Position numbers and translations under genes: made by a program. Below are positions 45,634 to 52,919 of a stretch of DNA of 64,000 bases, piece by piece (positions within the stretch are counted from its first letter, which is position 1; each line of letters begins with the position of its first letter). Below the pieces are notes generated by a model that was not told the DNA's origin, searched no databases, and saw nothing but the letters and a program-made list of their open reading frames with translations. The stretch is from Luteolibacter luteus (lineage in GTDB: Bacteria; Verrucomicrobiota; Verrucomicrobiia; Verrucomicrobiales; Akkermansiaceae), in contig NZ_CP051774.1 in NCBI RefSeq assembly GCF_012913485.1, positions 4,278,001 through 4,342,000 of the forward strand, written 5' to 3'.

Positions 45634-46497
45634 TTACTTCATGCTTTCCAAAAGCTTCGCGGCTTCGTCGCCGATGCTTGTTCCCTTGGCACCGCGCTCG
45701 GCGGAGGTCAGGAGAGCCACGGCTTCTTCCCGGCGGTTCTTCCCGCTGAGAATCTGGGCTGCGCGCAATTCGGAAGCACTGGTAACGATGATGCCTCCCG
45801 TCGGGTAGAGGCAGCCCACGGTCAGGTAGGCTTGGAACGCCTCGTCAGGACGCTCGTATTGTTGAAGTAGCTTGGCACGGCAGAAGGATGCCACGGCGCT
45901 GATCTCAGCCGGGAGATCCTCTGACACAAGGTCGCCAAAGGCACCGATGCGGTCGGTGGATTTCACGCCCTTGCCCAGTGCCATCGCCTTGCCGAGGCGG
46001 ATGGAAGGGTCGTTACCCTGTTGCGGGGTCGCGTCGGAGATTTCCTTGCCAAGAGTCTCCGCCTTGGCGGGCTCGTTGTACAACGAGTTCGCATAGAGCG
46101 CGGCGCGGGCCGCTTCCACCCAGTAGTTGCCGGGCACGCTGGCAGAGGCCTTCTGGCTCGCGAGGATGGGTTCAAGAAGGGCCAATGCCTCTTTCGGCTT
46201 CTCCTCCAGGACCAAAGCGATGGCCTGATTGATTGCTGCCGGTTTTTCGCCGGAAACATGGCTGGCCGAGTTCAGGGCGAAGGATTGGCCGGCGGCCACA
46301 CCATCGGAATCCTTCTTCAGCACGAACTTGCCACCCTCGACAGCGAGGGCGTCCACGGTGATGCCGCGTCCGTTGGAGAAAACGATCTTCGGATTTTCGA
46401 CTTTGGGGGCGTCCTGCGCTTGCAAGCTGCCACCGATGAAAGAAACGAGAGCGAAGGCCAAGGCGCCGGACCAGCCGGTCGAGGAAAGGTTTTTCAT
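45634..46497 (-). CDS. Secreted helical-repeat protein, 287 aa
   Basis: The signal peptide is ALAFALVSFIGGSLQAQ. The mature part begins with a small beta-rich segment (NGRGITVDALAVEGGKFVL), then TPR-like helical repeats (AINQAIALVLEEKPKEALALLEPILA; ARAALYANSLYNEPAKAETL). No specific family is recognised. It lies 12 bases after the large TPR protein and 56 bases before ExbB, so it is very likely a periplasmic part of the same system, comparable in position to CpoB/YbgF-type partners of Tol systems (inference). Confidence 0.72.
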   Translation of the reverse strand: MKNLSSTGWSGALAFALVSFIGGSLQAQDAPKVENPKIVFSNGRGITVDALAVEGGKFVLKKDSDGVAAGQSFALNSASHVSGEKPAAINQAIALVLEEKPKEALALLEPILASQKASASVPGNYWVEAARAALYANSLYNEPAKAETLGKEISDATPQQGNDPSIRLGKAMALGKGVKSTDRIGAFGDLVSEDLPAEISAVASFCRAKLLQQYERPDEAFQAYLTVGCLYPTGGIIVTSASELRAAQILSGKNRREEAVALLTSAERGAKGTSIGDEAAKLLESMK

Positions 46498-46509
46498 GGG
46501 CCGGGGTGT

Positions 46510-49425
46510 TTATCGGACGAGGGTTTTCGCCTTCTTGGCTTCTTCAGTGTTTTGCAGCTTCGGATTCTCCGCGAGTGCCTTCAGGCACTGCTGTTCCAGC
46601 TCGTTGTTGCCAAGATCCTTGGCGACTTCATAACTCCCCCACAAGGAGCGGGCGAAGAGGTCGGTCTCGCGCTGGTAGGCGCGCCAGACCCTCTCGTAGC
46701 GGGCGTAGGCGGCCTTCAGGGTCGCGATGCTTTCGCTTGGCGGCTGGTCCTTGGCGATCTTGCGCTCGGTATCGGCCCAGATGATGTAGGCCTTTGGAAC
46801 GGCCGGGCCACCCTTGAAGGAGCGGTCCTTGATGATCTTGTCCGCCAGCTCCACGACTTCCTTGTTCTGGCCGAGGTCATACATTGCCTCCAGCTTGCCG
46901 AGGGTCGCTTCCTTGAAGCGCGAGGTGCCATTGTTGTTTTCCAAGGCATCCTTGAAGATGGCCAGGGCTTGGTCCGGCTGCTTGCGAAGCAGGGCGATCT
47001 GGCCCAAGCCCACCGGGCCGGCGTCCGAGAAGGGCGAGTCCTTGTAGCGCTCCGCGAGGCGTTTGAAGTTCTCTTCCGCGCGATCCAAATCGCCGGACTT
47101 CATGAGGATGTCCGCGCAGAGGGCCAAGAGCGTCGGGCTCAGGTCGGCGGCCTTCACGTCGGTGTTCATCGCGAGGTTACGCAGGTAGTCGTTGGCGGTC
47201 TGCGTTTCCTTCAGGATCATCATCATGCGGGCTCGCGCATAGTAGATCCGGGCATAGGTAGTTTGGTTCTCCTTGCCCTCCGCGGCCTTGTCCAGCATGT
47301 CCACGAGCTGCTGCTCAAGGGCCTTCACGTCGAGGTCCTTCGGACGGCGGCGTGGGGTCAGGCTCTTCACGATCTCATCAATGAGGAATTCCACCTGCTC
47401 CTTCGACGGGTCCGCGATGCTCTTCGAGAGCGTCTTGGAAAGGATCTCGGCACCTTCGGCTTCCTTGCCCTGACGGGCCATGGCCTTCGCGACCCAAGTC
47501 GCAGAGATCATCGCCATCTGGTGATTCGGGCGCTTGGAGAGGAACTCCTCGTGAAGCTTCGCCAGTCCGTCCCAGTCCTTGCGGCCCTGAAGGATGGTGG
47601 TGGCCGTTTCCAGGGCGTACTGGATCACGTCGTCCGGGCTGTCGCTCCAGACGGCCTTGATGTAGTTGGCCAGCGCGTTGTCCTCGTAAGTCTTGGCCGT
47701 CGCGGGGTCGTTCGATTTCATCTTCTTCCATGTGTCCGCCATCAGGCAGTACATGGAACCCGCGGCTGCATCGTCCGGCTTCTTTTCAAGGTAATCGCCC
47801 AGGCTCTTGATGATGTTCTGGGACTGGTCCTCCGTCTTGTCGTTGAAATCAACGAAGGCCAGACGGTAAAGCATGTCGCCCGCGTAGCGCCCGTCCGGAT
47901 ACTTGTTCAGGTAATCGCGGCACCAGAAGAGCGTCTTCTCGTAGTTGTTGGTGAGGAAGTAGGCCATCGCGATGCGATAGACGGCGTCCTCCACCATCCG
48001 GTTGTCCGGATAGGTCTTGATGAAGTTCTCGAAGTGGGCGGCGGAGCCTTGGAAGTCCCCGCTCTGGAAGAGCGCCACACCTTGGAAGAAAACGAAGCGG
48101 TCCAGCGAGGGAGAGTTCGGGAAGCGCTTTTCAAGGTCCTGATAGTACTTCAGCACCTGGTCCCACTTGCCCGTCTGCACCAGCACTTCGCCAGCGAGGG
48201 TAGCTACCTGTTCGACGTTCGGAGCGTCCGGATACTTCGTGAGGAACTCGTTTGCCAGCGTCTGGATCTTATCGGTGTCCTTCAGGCCGTTGTAGATCAC
48301 GATTTCGGCATAGGCGGCCGATTGTGCATCCTTGGCGGTCGGATACTTCTCGCGCAGCGTGCGGAAGCAAAGGAGAGCTTCTTCGTTCCGGTCGAGGTAG
48401 TAGAAACAGCGCCCGCGGCGCATCAGCAGGGCGGCGTCGAGGTCAGTGAGCTTCTCGATCGCGGCGATGGCTTCCTCGGTGAGCTTGATGGAGGATTGGG
48501 TCTGGTTGAGGCGCTCGCCGACGTTTGAGCGCTGGCCGAGCGGCTTTTTCTCTTCCGCCTTGGCGAGGTTCTCCAGCTTTCCGAGTTCCTGCTTCTTTGC
48601 TGCCAGCGTAGCGGCCTGGATCTGCAGAATCTGCGCGCGCGGCGGGATCGAGCGATAAATGGCGAGGGCGGCCTCGTAGTTTTCGGCTCCCACAAGTTCA
48701 TCGCCCTTCACGATCACTTGGTTCGAATACCAAGCGATGGCATCGCGGATGCCCGGCTGGTTGATGATCCGATCAAGGTAGGCGATGAGGTCGGCGAGCT
48801 GTCCGGTGTCGGCCAGCAGGCCGATCACTTCCACGGCGGCCTGGGTCTGCTCCGGAGTCTGGATGTCCGAGCCCATCAGGCTGCGGAAGACCTTCAGTGC
48901 TTCCTCGTGCTTGTTGGTGTCCGTGTAAAGCTGGCCGAGCAGGAGGCCTGCCTGGGTGCGGTACTTCGGGTCGAGGGCTGCCTTTCGCAGCGCTTCGGTA
49001 GCCCGGTTCTGCTTTTCCTCGCCGCCTTGCTTGATGGCCGCGGTGCCGACACCCAGATAGCAACGGGAGGTGTACTCGCCGTTCGGGAATTTAACGATGC
49101 AGTCTGTAAAGGCTTTCTCCGCCGCCTCGTAGTTCTCGGCCAGCAGGTGTGCCAGACCGAGATTGAAATGAAGCATTTCCGAAGAAGCTTCCTTCTTGTT
49201 GCCGAGGGCTTTCAGCAATTCGTCGATTTTGGCGGCGGCGGTCGCGTAATCTTTGCTAGCGAAGGCAGCTTCGGCGTCTTCGAACAGCTTGTTGAGGACA
49301 GCCGGGGCTACCGTCTGTCCCGCCGGGGCGGGTGCTGGCTCCTGGGCCATCACCCAAACGGGTGACGCCGATAGCAGGAAGGCGCTCAGCAAATGACGGG
49401 GGACGGTGAGTTTTTCCATTCGCAT
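46510..49425 (-). CDS. Large secreted TPR protein, 971 aa
   Basis: This exported protein (signal LLSAFLLSASPVWVMAQ) is made almost entirely of tetratricopeptide repeats. Examples: HFNLGLAHLLAENYEAAEKAF, VFRSLMGSDIQTPEQ, YPDNRMVEDAVYRIAMAYF and ENFKRLAERYKDSPFSD. Typical W/L/G/Y/A/F/A/P positions recur about every 34-38 residues. It starts the operon that continues with the 287-aa protein, ExbB and two ExbDs. The start could be ATG 49425 or the in-frame ATG 49419 two codons later. It is probably a periplasmic scaffold binding the energised complex. The long antisense frame on the other strand is a composition artefact. Confidence 0.85.
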   Translation of the reverse strand: MRMEKLTVPRHLLSAFLLSASPVWVMAQEPAPAPAGQTVAPAVLNKLFEDAEAAFASKDYATAAAKIDELLKALGNKKEASSEMLHFNLGLAHLLAENYEAAEKAFTDCIVKFPNGEYTSRCYLGVGTAAIKQGGEEKQNRATEALRKAALDPKYRTQAGLLLGQLYTDTNKHEEALKVFRSLMGSDIQTPEQTQAAVEVIGLLADTGQLADLIAYLDRIINQPGIRDAIAWYSNQVIVKGDELVGAENYEAALAIYRSIPPRAQILQIQAATLAAKKQELGKLENLAKAEEKKPLGQRSNVGERLNQTQSSIKLTEEAIAAIEKLTDLDAALLMRRGRCFYYLDRNEEALLCFRTLREKYPTAKDAQSAAYAEIVIYNGLKDTDKIQTLANEFLTKYPDAPNVEQVATLAGEVLVQTGKWDQVLKYYQDLEKRFPNSPSLDRFVFFQGVALFQSGDFQGSAAHFENFIKTYPDNRMVEDAVYRIAMAYFLTNNYEKTLFWCRDYLNKYPDGRYAGDMLYRLAFVDFNDKTEDQSQNIIKSLGDYLEKKPDDAAAGSMYCLMADTWKKMKSNDPATAKTYEDNALANYIKAVWSDSPDDVIQYALETATTILQGRKDWDGLAKLHEEFLSKRPNHQMAMISATWVAKAMARQGKEAEGAEILSKTLSKSIADPSKEQVEFLIDEIVKSLTPRRRPKDLDVKALEQQLVDMLDKAAEGKENQTTYARIYYARARMMMILKETQTANDYLRNLAMNTDVKAADLSPTLLALCADILMKSGDLDRAEENFKRLAERYKDSPFSDAGPVGLGQIALLRKQPDQALAIFKDALENNNGTSRFKEATLGKLEAMYDLGQNKEVVELADKIIKDRSFKGGPAVPKAYIIWADTERKIAKDQPPSESIATLKAAYARYERVWRAYQRETDLFARSLWGSYEVAKDLGNNELEQQCLKALAENPKLQNTEEAKKAKTLVR

Positions 49426-50216
49426 GGGGAAAGAAATTCTTTCGCTCCCTCCCCCCTTGTCAAGCGGGAGTTCGGGAGCATTTGAGGGATTCGAAGGGCC
49501 GTGGAACCGGCTTGGTACAAGGCTTTGCCGCCTTTCGATACACCCTGTAAAGACACCGTGGAGCGGTGTCCGGTGAAGTGCGTCATCAGCCTCAAGGGGT
49601 ATGAGAAGGGGGTAAGCCTTCGAACCTTCGTGTCAAACGGGTTTATAGGAGCGGCTCCGATCCGGACTGGAATCGGGCCTGAGGATTTTGGGGTGGTTTT
49701 TTTCGCGGGTGGTCCCGACGCGGGTGAATTTTTGAGGCAGCCTGCCAACACGGAGATTGGCGGATGATCCTTTCTCCGTGGAAAGTTTTTTTTGAGGGGA
49801 CACGGAAGGGGGGACTTGCCGGGAGGAGCTGAAATCGGGGCGGGCAGCCGGTTTCCGGGGCGATCGGGAGGCTTGGTCATCTCTGCTTCCTGCCGCTGCG
49901 TGGCGGAAAGGAAAGCCCGCCGTCGCGGCAATTGAAAGCTGACCGGCTGCTAGGCGCCCGGGGTGCCAGCGGCTTTGCGAGGGGGTGATCCACAACTGTC
50001 ATGGAGTTCGGGAGGATGCTCTCGCTCGCGGGTTTGCCGAGGTGGCGTATCCCGATCGGCTAAGCTGGCACCATTTCGGGGTCGGCCTCCGAAAAATGAA
50101 GCTAGCGATAGGACGATGATGGCCGCTCTTGTGCGAGCGGCCATTACGCGATCATGTTTCCCTCGGTGCGACCGGCCTCGCCGCGCACCCGGATCCCACG
50201 AGCCGATCTGAGCGGC
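49426..50216. other. Non-coding stretch between the two Exb clusters
   Basis: No convincing gene is visible in these 791 bases. A hairpin with 7-bp arms (49552-49558 and 49564-49570) lies 127 bases before the TPR gene start and could be part of its leader. Two homopolymer-rich tracts (T-run near 49697-49703 and 49787-49794) occur on the plus strand. A plus-strand GTG frame at 49501-49767 could encode 88 aa, but lacks a ribosome site and family resemblance. The segment presumably carries the promoter of the TPR-ExbB operon. Confidence 0.45.
50119..50144. terminator. Hairpin after the second Exb cluster, possible terminator
   Basis: Perfect 10-bp arms ATGGCCGCTC (50119-50128) and GAGCGGCCAT (50135-50144) are separated by 6 bases. 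The hairpin lies 73 bases after the last gene of the TonB-ExbB-ExbD-coiled-coil operon on the minus strand. No T-run follows on either side, so its role as terminator is uncertain. Confidence 0.4.
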
Positions 50217-50681
50217 TCAGCGGGCCCCCGCCTTCTTCAGTTGCTCCACCGCCTCGTTGAGACGATTGCGGGTAGAGACCAAGCTCTCATTCAACTGCTT
50301 AATCTTGGTGTCTCGGTCCGCGATCGCTTCGTCACGGGCCTTCAGAGCCTCTTCCCACTCTTTCACCTTGGTCTGGGCGTCCACGATGTTGGCGTTGAGT
50401 GCCTCCACTTCCTTGGATTTCTCTTCCAGATCCTTGGTGTTCTCCTCGGATTCCTTGCGGATCGAATCGATCGAAATCTTCAAGCCATCGACGTCCGCCT
50501 GGAGCTTCTTCTTGTCGAATTCCAAGCTGGTCCGGGTGTTCTCCTCTTGGATCAGCTTGGTCTCCAGCTCGTGCAGCTTCTTGCTGAGGGCGGTGCCACC
50601 GACCCACTGGACGAGAATGAAGGCGACCAGAACGGCGCAGCCCACGGCATTGATGATCGGCAGCAGTCGGGCGGCGGTCAC
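50217..50681 (-). CDS. Membrane-anchored coiled-coil protein, last gene of the TonB cluster
   Basis: This 154-aa protein has one N-terminal helix (LLPIINAVGCAVLVAFILVQW, about residues 6-26) and then an almost uninterrupted coiled coil to the C-terminus (LHELETKLIQEENTRTSLEF, KDLEEKSKEVEALNANI). Its ATG overlaps the ExbD stop by 4 bases, so it is translated with that complex. It may be a spacer or structural partner in the periplasm. No family is recognised. Confidence 0.75.
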   Translation of the reverse strand: MTAARLLPIINAVGCAVLVAFILVQWVGGTALSKKLHELETKLIQEENTRTSLEFDKKKLQADVDGLKISIDSIRKESEENTKDLEEKSKEVEALNANIVDAQTKVKEWEEALKARDEAIADRDTKIKQLNESLVSTRNRLNEAVEQLKKAGAR

Positions 50682-51103
50682 TGGGCGGGTGCTTTGGTTT
50701 CAAAGGCAGCCTTGTCGACCTTCGCAGCCTTCACGGCATCGAGGACGGCCATGGCCTGGCCCATGTTACAACTGGTATCGGCAGCGATCAGGACCTTGGT
50801 GTCCGGGGTTACCGGCAGGGAAATCAGTCGATCCGTGATCTCGGTGGGGGTCACGATTTTTGCGTCCCAAGTGATCACCCCGTGGCTATCGATCGCGAGA
50901 TGGATCGGAGGAGCCTTCTGGGTTTGCTCGGAGGCGGCAGCCACCGGCAGCTTGATGTTGACCCGGTTGATCTGGGTCATGCTCAGGCTCACCATCATGA
51001 AGCTGGCGAGAAGGAAGAACATGATGTCGATCAGGGGCACGATCTCGATCCGTGCGTCCTCCTCATGGTCGTCGCCACCGCTACTCTGGAGTTTGATCGG
51101 CAT
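50678..51103 (-). CDS. ExbD/TolR-family protein (cluster 2)
   Basis: This 141-aa protein has the functional Asp in IVPLIDIMFFLLASFMMV (about residues 21-38) and a periplasmic domain ending in TSCNMGQAMAVLDAVKAAKV. It follows ExbB by 6 bases. It is distinct in sequence from both cluster 1 ExbDs. Together with the ExbB and TonB genes just upstream it makes a conventional energised transducer. Confidence 0.92.
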   Translation of the reverse strand: MPIKLQSSGGDDHEEDARIEIVPLIDIMFFLLASFMMVSLSMTQINRVNIKLPVAAASEQTQKAPPIHLAIDSHGVITWDAKIVTPTEITDRLISLPVTPDTKVLIAADTSCNMGQAMAVLDAVKAAKVDKAAFETKAPAQ

Positions 51104-51109
51104 GCCGGA

Positions 51110-51778
51110 TCAGCGCTTGTTGAGATGGCGGTCGTTCGCGAAGACTTCCAGATCGTGACCGTGAGCTTTGGCCGATTGAGCCAGCAGTTCGGCATGGTTG
51201 ATCCAGCGCTCAAAGGCGCCGCGCAGGGTGGACACCCGCTTGCGGAAATAATTGTAGGGAAGCAGGCAGCCGATCGCGATGGCCAAGCCGCAGGCGGTAG
51301 CGATGAGGGCTTCGGCGATGCCGCCGGTCACCTTTGTCACGCCGAGCTGTTCATCGCCAAGGGATGCAAAGGAGCCCATCAGGCCGACCACGGTGCCAAG
51401 CAGGCCGAGCAGGGGGGCGAGGGTGATGATGGTGCCAAGCACCCACATCCGGGCTTCGGATTTTTCGATCCAGTGGGTGGCATGAATGTGCATCGCCGCC
51501 AGCATGGATGTGTGCGCGTGGGACATGCCTTCGTTGAGATTCACAAGGAAGGGATCCTTGTTCTGCTCCCCGAGCTGCCAGGCTGCGTTGAAATTGCCAG
51601 TCCCCAGAGCCTCACGGGCTTGTTCCTGGGCATCGGGGCGTAGGGACTTTTTCCAAGCGACCCACCAGATGGTGCGCTCCAAGAGGACACAAACGGCAAG
51701 GAAGAAGGTGGCGGCCACGGGCCACATGATCCAGCCCCCTTCATGGAAATACTTTACGACAACGTTGGCGAGGACCAT
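51110..51778 (-). CDS. MotA/TolQ/ExbB proton-channel protein (cluster 2)
   Basis: This 222-aa protein has three helices: the first at about residues 14-34 (GGWIMWPVAATFFLAVCVLLE), then the core LGTIITLAPLLGLLGTVVGLMGSF and GGIAEALIATACGLAIAIGCLL. It has no extra signal segment, unlike the cluster 1 ExbB. It begins 3 bases after the TonB stop and lies 6 bases before ExbD. Confidence 0.93.
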   Translation of the reverse strand: MVLANVVVKYFHEGGWIMWPVAATFFLAVCVLLERTIWWVAWKKSLRPDAQEQAREALGTGNFNAAWQLGEQNKDPFLVNLNEGMSHAHTSMLAAMHIHATHWIEKSEARMWVLGTIITLAPLLGLLGTVVGLMGSFASLGDEQLGVTKVTGGIAEALIATACGLAIAIGCLLPYNYFRKRVSTLRGAFERWINHAELLAQSAKAHGHDLEVFANDRHLNKR

Positions 51779-51781
51779 GGA

Positions 51782-52576
51782 TCAGGAATTCAAACGGAAT
51801 AAGACAGACTTGGTCGCGGTGGCGCGTGTGCCCGGGGGGTATTTCGCCCGGCGGGCGCATCGGATGACTTCTGCGTCGAGCGAAGCATTTCCAGAAGAAC
51901 CGCGGATCGACGCATCCACCACGTTGCCGCGTTCATCGACAGTCAGGAAAACCACCACACGTCCTTCGATGCCCGCCCTCCGTGCTTCGGCAGGGTAGTT
52001 CGGCTTGGGAAAGCGACCGCCGGCAAAACGCGCGGAGCCCATCGGGCTGGATCCGCCGCCTGCCACATTGCCAGCACCGGAACCGGTTCCAGCACCGCTT
52101 TGACCGCTGGAGGAAGCCTTGCGCGCACCCGGAGTACTTTCCTTGGCTTTGCCACTGGTATTTCGAGCGACAACCTTCGGCTTGGGGGCCGACTCCGGTG
52201 CTTTCACTGCCGGCTTCTGTGGGGTCGGTTGAGGAAAATCAGGAATCTCGGGCAGCGGCTCCATTTCCGCCACGTCGGGGATTTCCGGGAGTGCTTCGTC
52301 CGGAACCTCGGGAAGCTCGGCCTCGGCCACCTGTTCTTCAGGCACGCTTTCTTGGTCGGTGACTTCTTCGGTCGGATCCGAAGCGGGAGCCGAGCCTTGC
52401 GACATATCACTCAGATCCACCTCGGTGCCAATATCGGCATCAATGAGCTGCCCCATGGAGATCAATTCCGGGAGGCGCTCGGAGAGGTGGATCGTGCAGG
52501 CCACCGTGCTCGCGCCTGCCACCGTCAGCCATGTGGCGAAGGTGCCAATGTTGAGTGCGTAGATGAAGGGGCTCAC
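51782..52576 (-). CDS. TonB-family energy transducer
   Basis: This 264-aa protein has an N-terminal helix (NIGTFATWLTVAGASTVACTIH, about residues 9-30), a Pro/Glu-rich periplasmic spacer (ELPEVPDEALPEIPDV, LPEIPDFPQPTPQKP) and the TonB C-terminal fold FPKPNYPAEARRAGIEGRVV with VFLTVDERGNVVDASI. It is the first gene of the TonB-ExbB-ExbD-coiled-coil operon, transcribed on the minus strand from the gap at 52577-52724. It should energise outer-membrane transport, but no TonB-dependent receptor lies in this window. Confidence 0.93.
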   Translation of the reverse strand: MSPFIYALNIGTFATWLTVAGASTVACTIHLSERLPELISMGQLIDADIGTEVDLSDMSQGSAPASDPTEEVTDQESVPEEQVAEAELPEVPDEALPEIPDVAEMEPLPEIPDFPQPTPQKPAVKAPESAPKPKVVARNTSGKAKESTPGARKASSSGQSGAGTGSGAGNVAGGGSSPMGSARFAGGRFPKPNYPAEARRAGIEGRVVVFLTVDERGNVVDASIRGSSGNASLDAEVIRCARRAKYPPGTRATATKSVLFRLNS

Positions 52577-52724
52577 GGCGATCGAGGTGTTATTGAGAAT
52601 GAATCTCAGCTGCGGGAAGTGAAGAACTGTGGGCAGGCAGTGTCAAAAGCATTTTTGAGCCAGATCCGCCCGGAAGCAGAAAGACCCGGATCCTGGCATT
52701 GCCGGACGGAGGGAGACAGGCAGG

Positions 52725-52889
52725 ATGTCATCAATGAGAATGCTCCTGATGTCTGGCGCGCTGCTTTTTGCGGGAATGTCTGGTGGTTGCTTGGTGCGCG
52801 AGACCGTGACCGCTGAGGACGGAGAGGTGATCTCGGACCGGTACAAGGTGGAGGATCCACTGCACAAGCAGGGGAATACGGGAAGCTGA
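52725..52889 (+). CDS. Small lipoprotein candidate, 54 aa
   Basis: An open frame from ATG 52725 (or ATG 52734) has a hydrophobic signal segment MLLMSGALLFAGMSGGC, in which SGGC could serve as a weak lipobox. The mature part is short and charged (RETVTAEDGEVISDRYK). A GGAGGGAG-like Shine-Dalgarno sits 11-17 bases upstream. Genes on both sides are on the other strand, so it would be monocistronic and divergent from tonB. Length and signal pattern fit the many tiny lipoproteins of Gram-negatives, but there is no family match. Confidence 0.5.
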   Translation: MSSMRMLLMSGALLFAGMSGGCLVRETVTAEDGEVISDRYKVEDPLHKQGNTGS

Positions 52890-52919
52890 GTCGGCGGAAC
52901 AGCGCGTGTACCGGAGGGG

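Noticed and set aside
46021-48528. 835-codon open frame on the plus strand opposite the TPR gene
   Set aside because: It is a shadow of codon bias in a GC-rich gene; the minus strand shows clear TPR repeats and a signal peptide, while this frame lacks a ribosome site and recognisable domains.
49501-49767. Plus-strand 88-codon GTG frame in the gap before the TPR operon
   Set aside because: No Shine-Dalgarno, no family resemblance, and it contains a T-rich run; kept only as part of the intergenic description.
49901-50060. Possible RNase P RNA or cobalamin riboswitch in the gap between Exb clusters
   Set aside because: Short stretches resemble conserved boxes, but the full set of conserved elements in the right order is not present.
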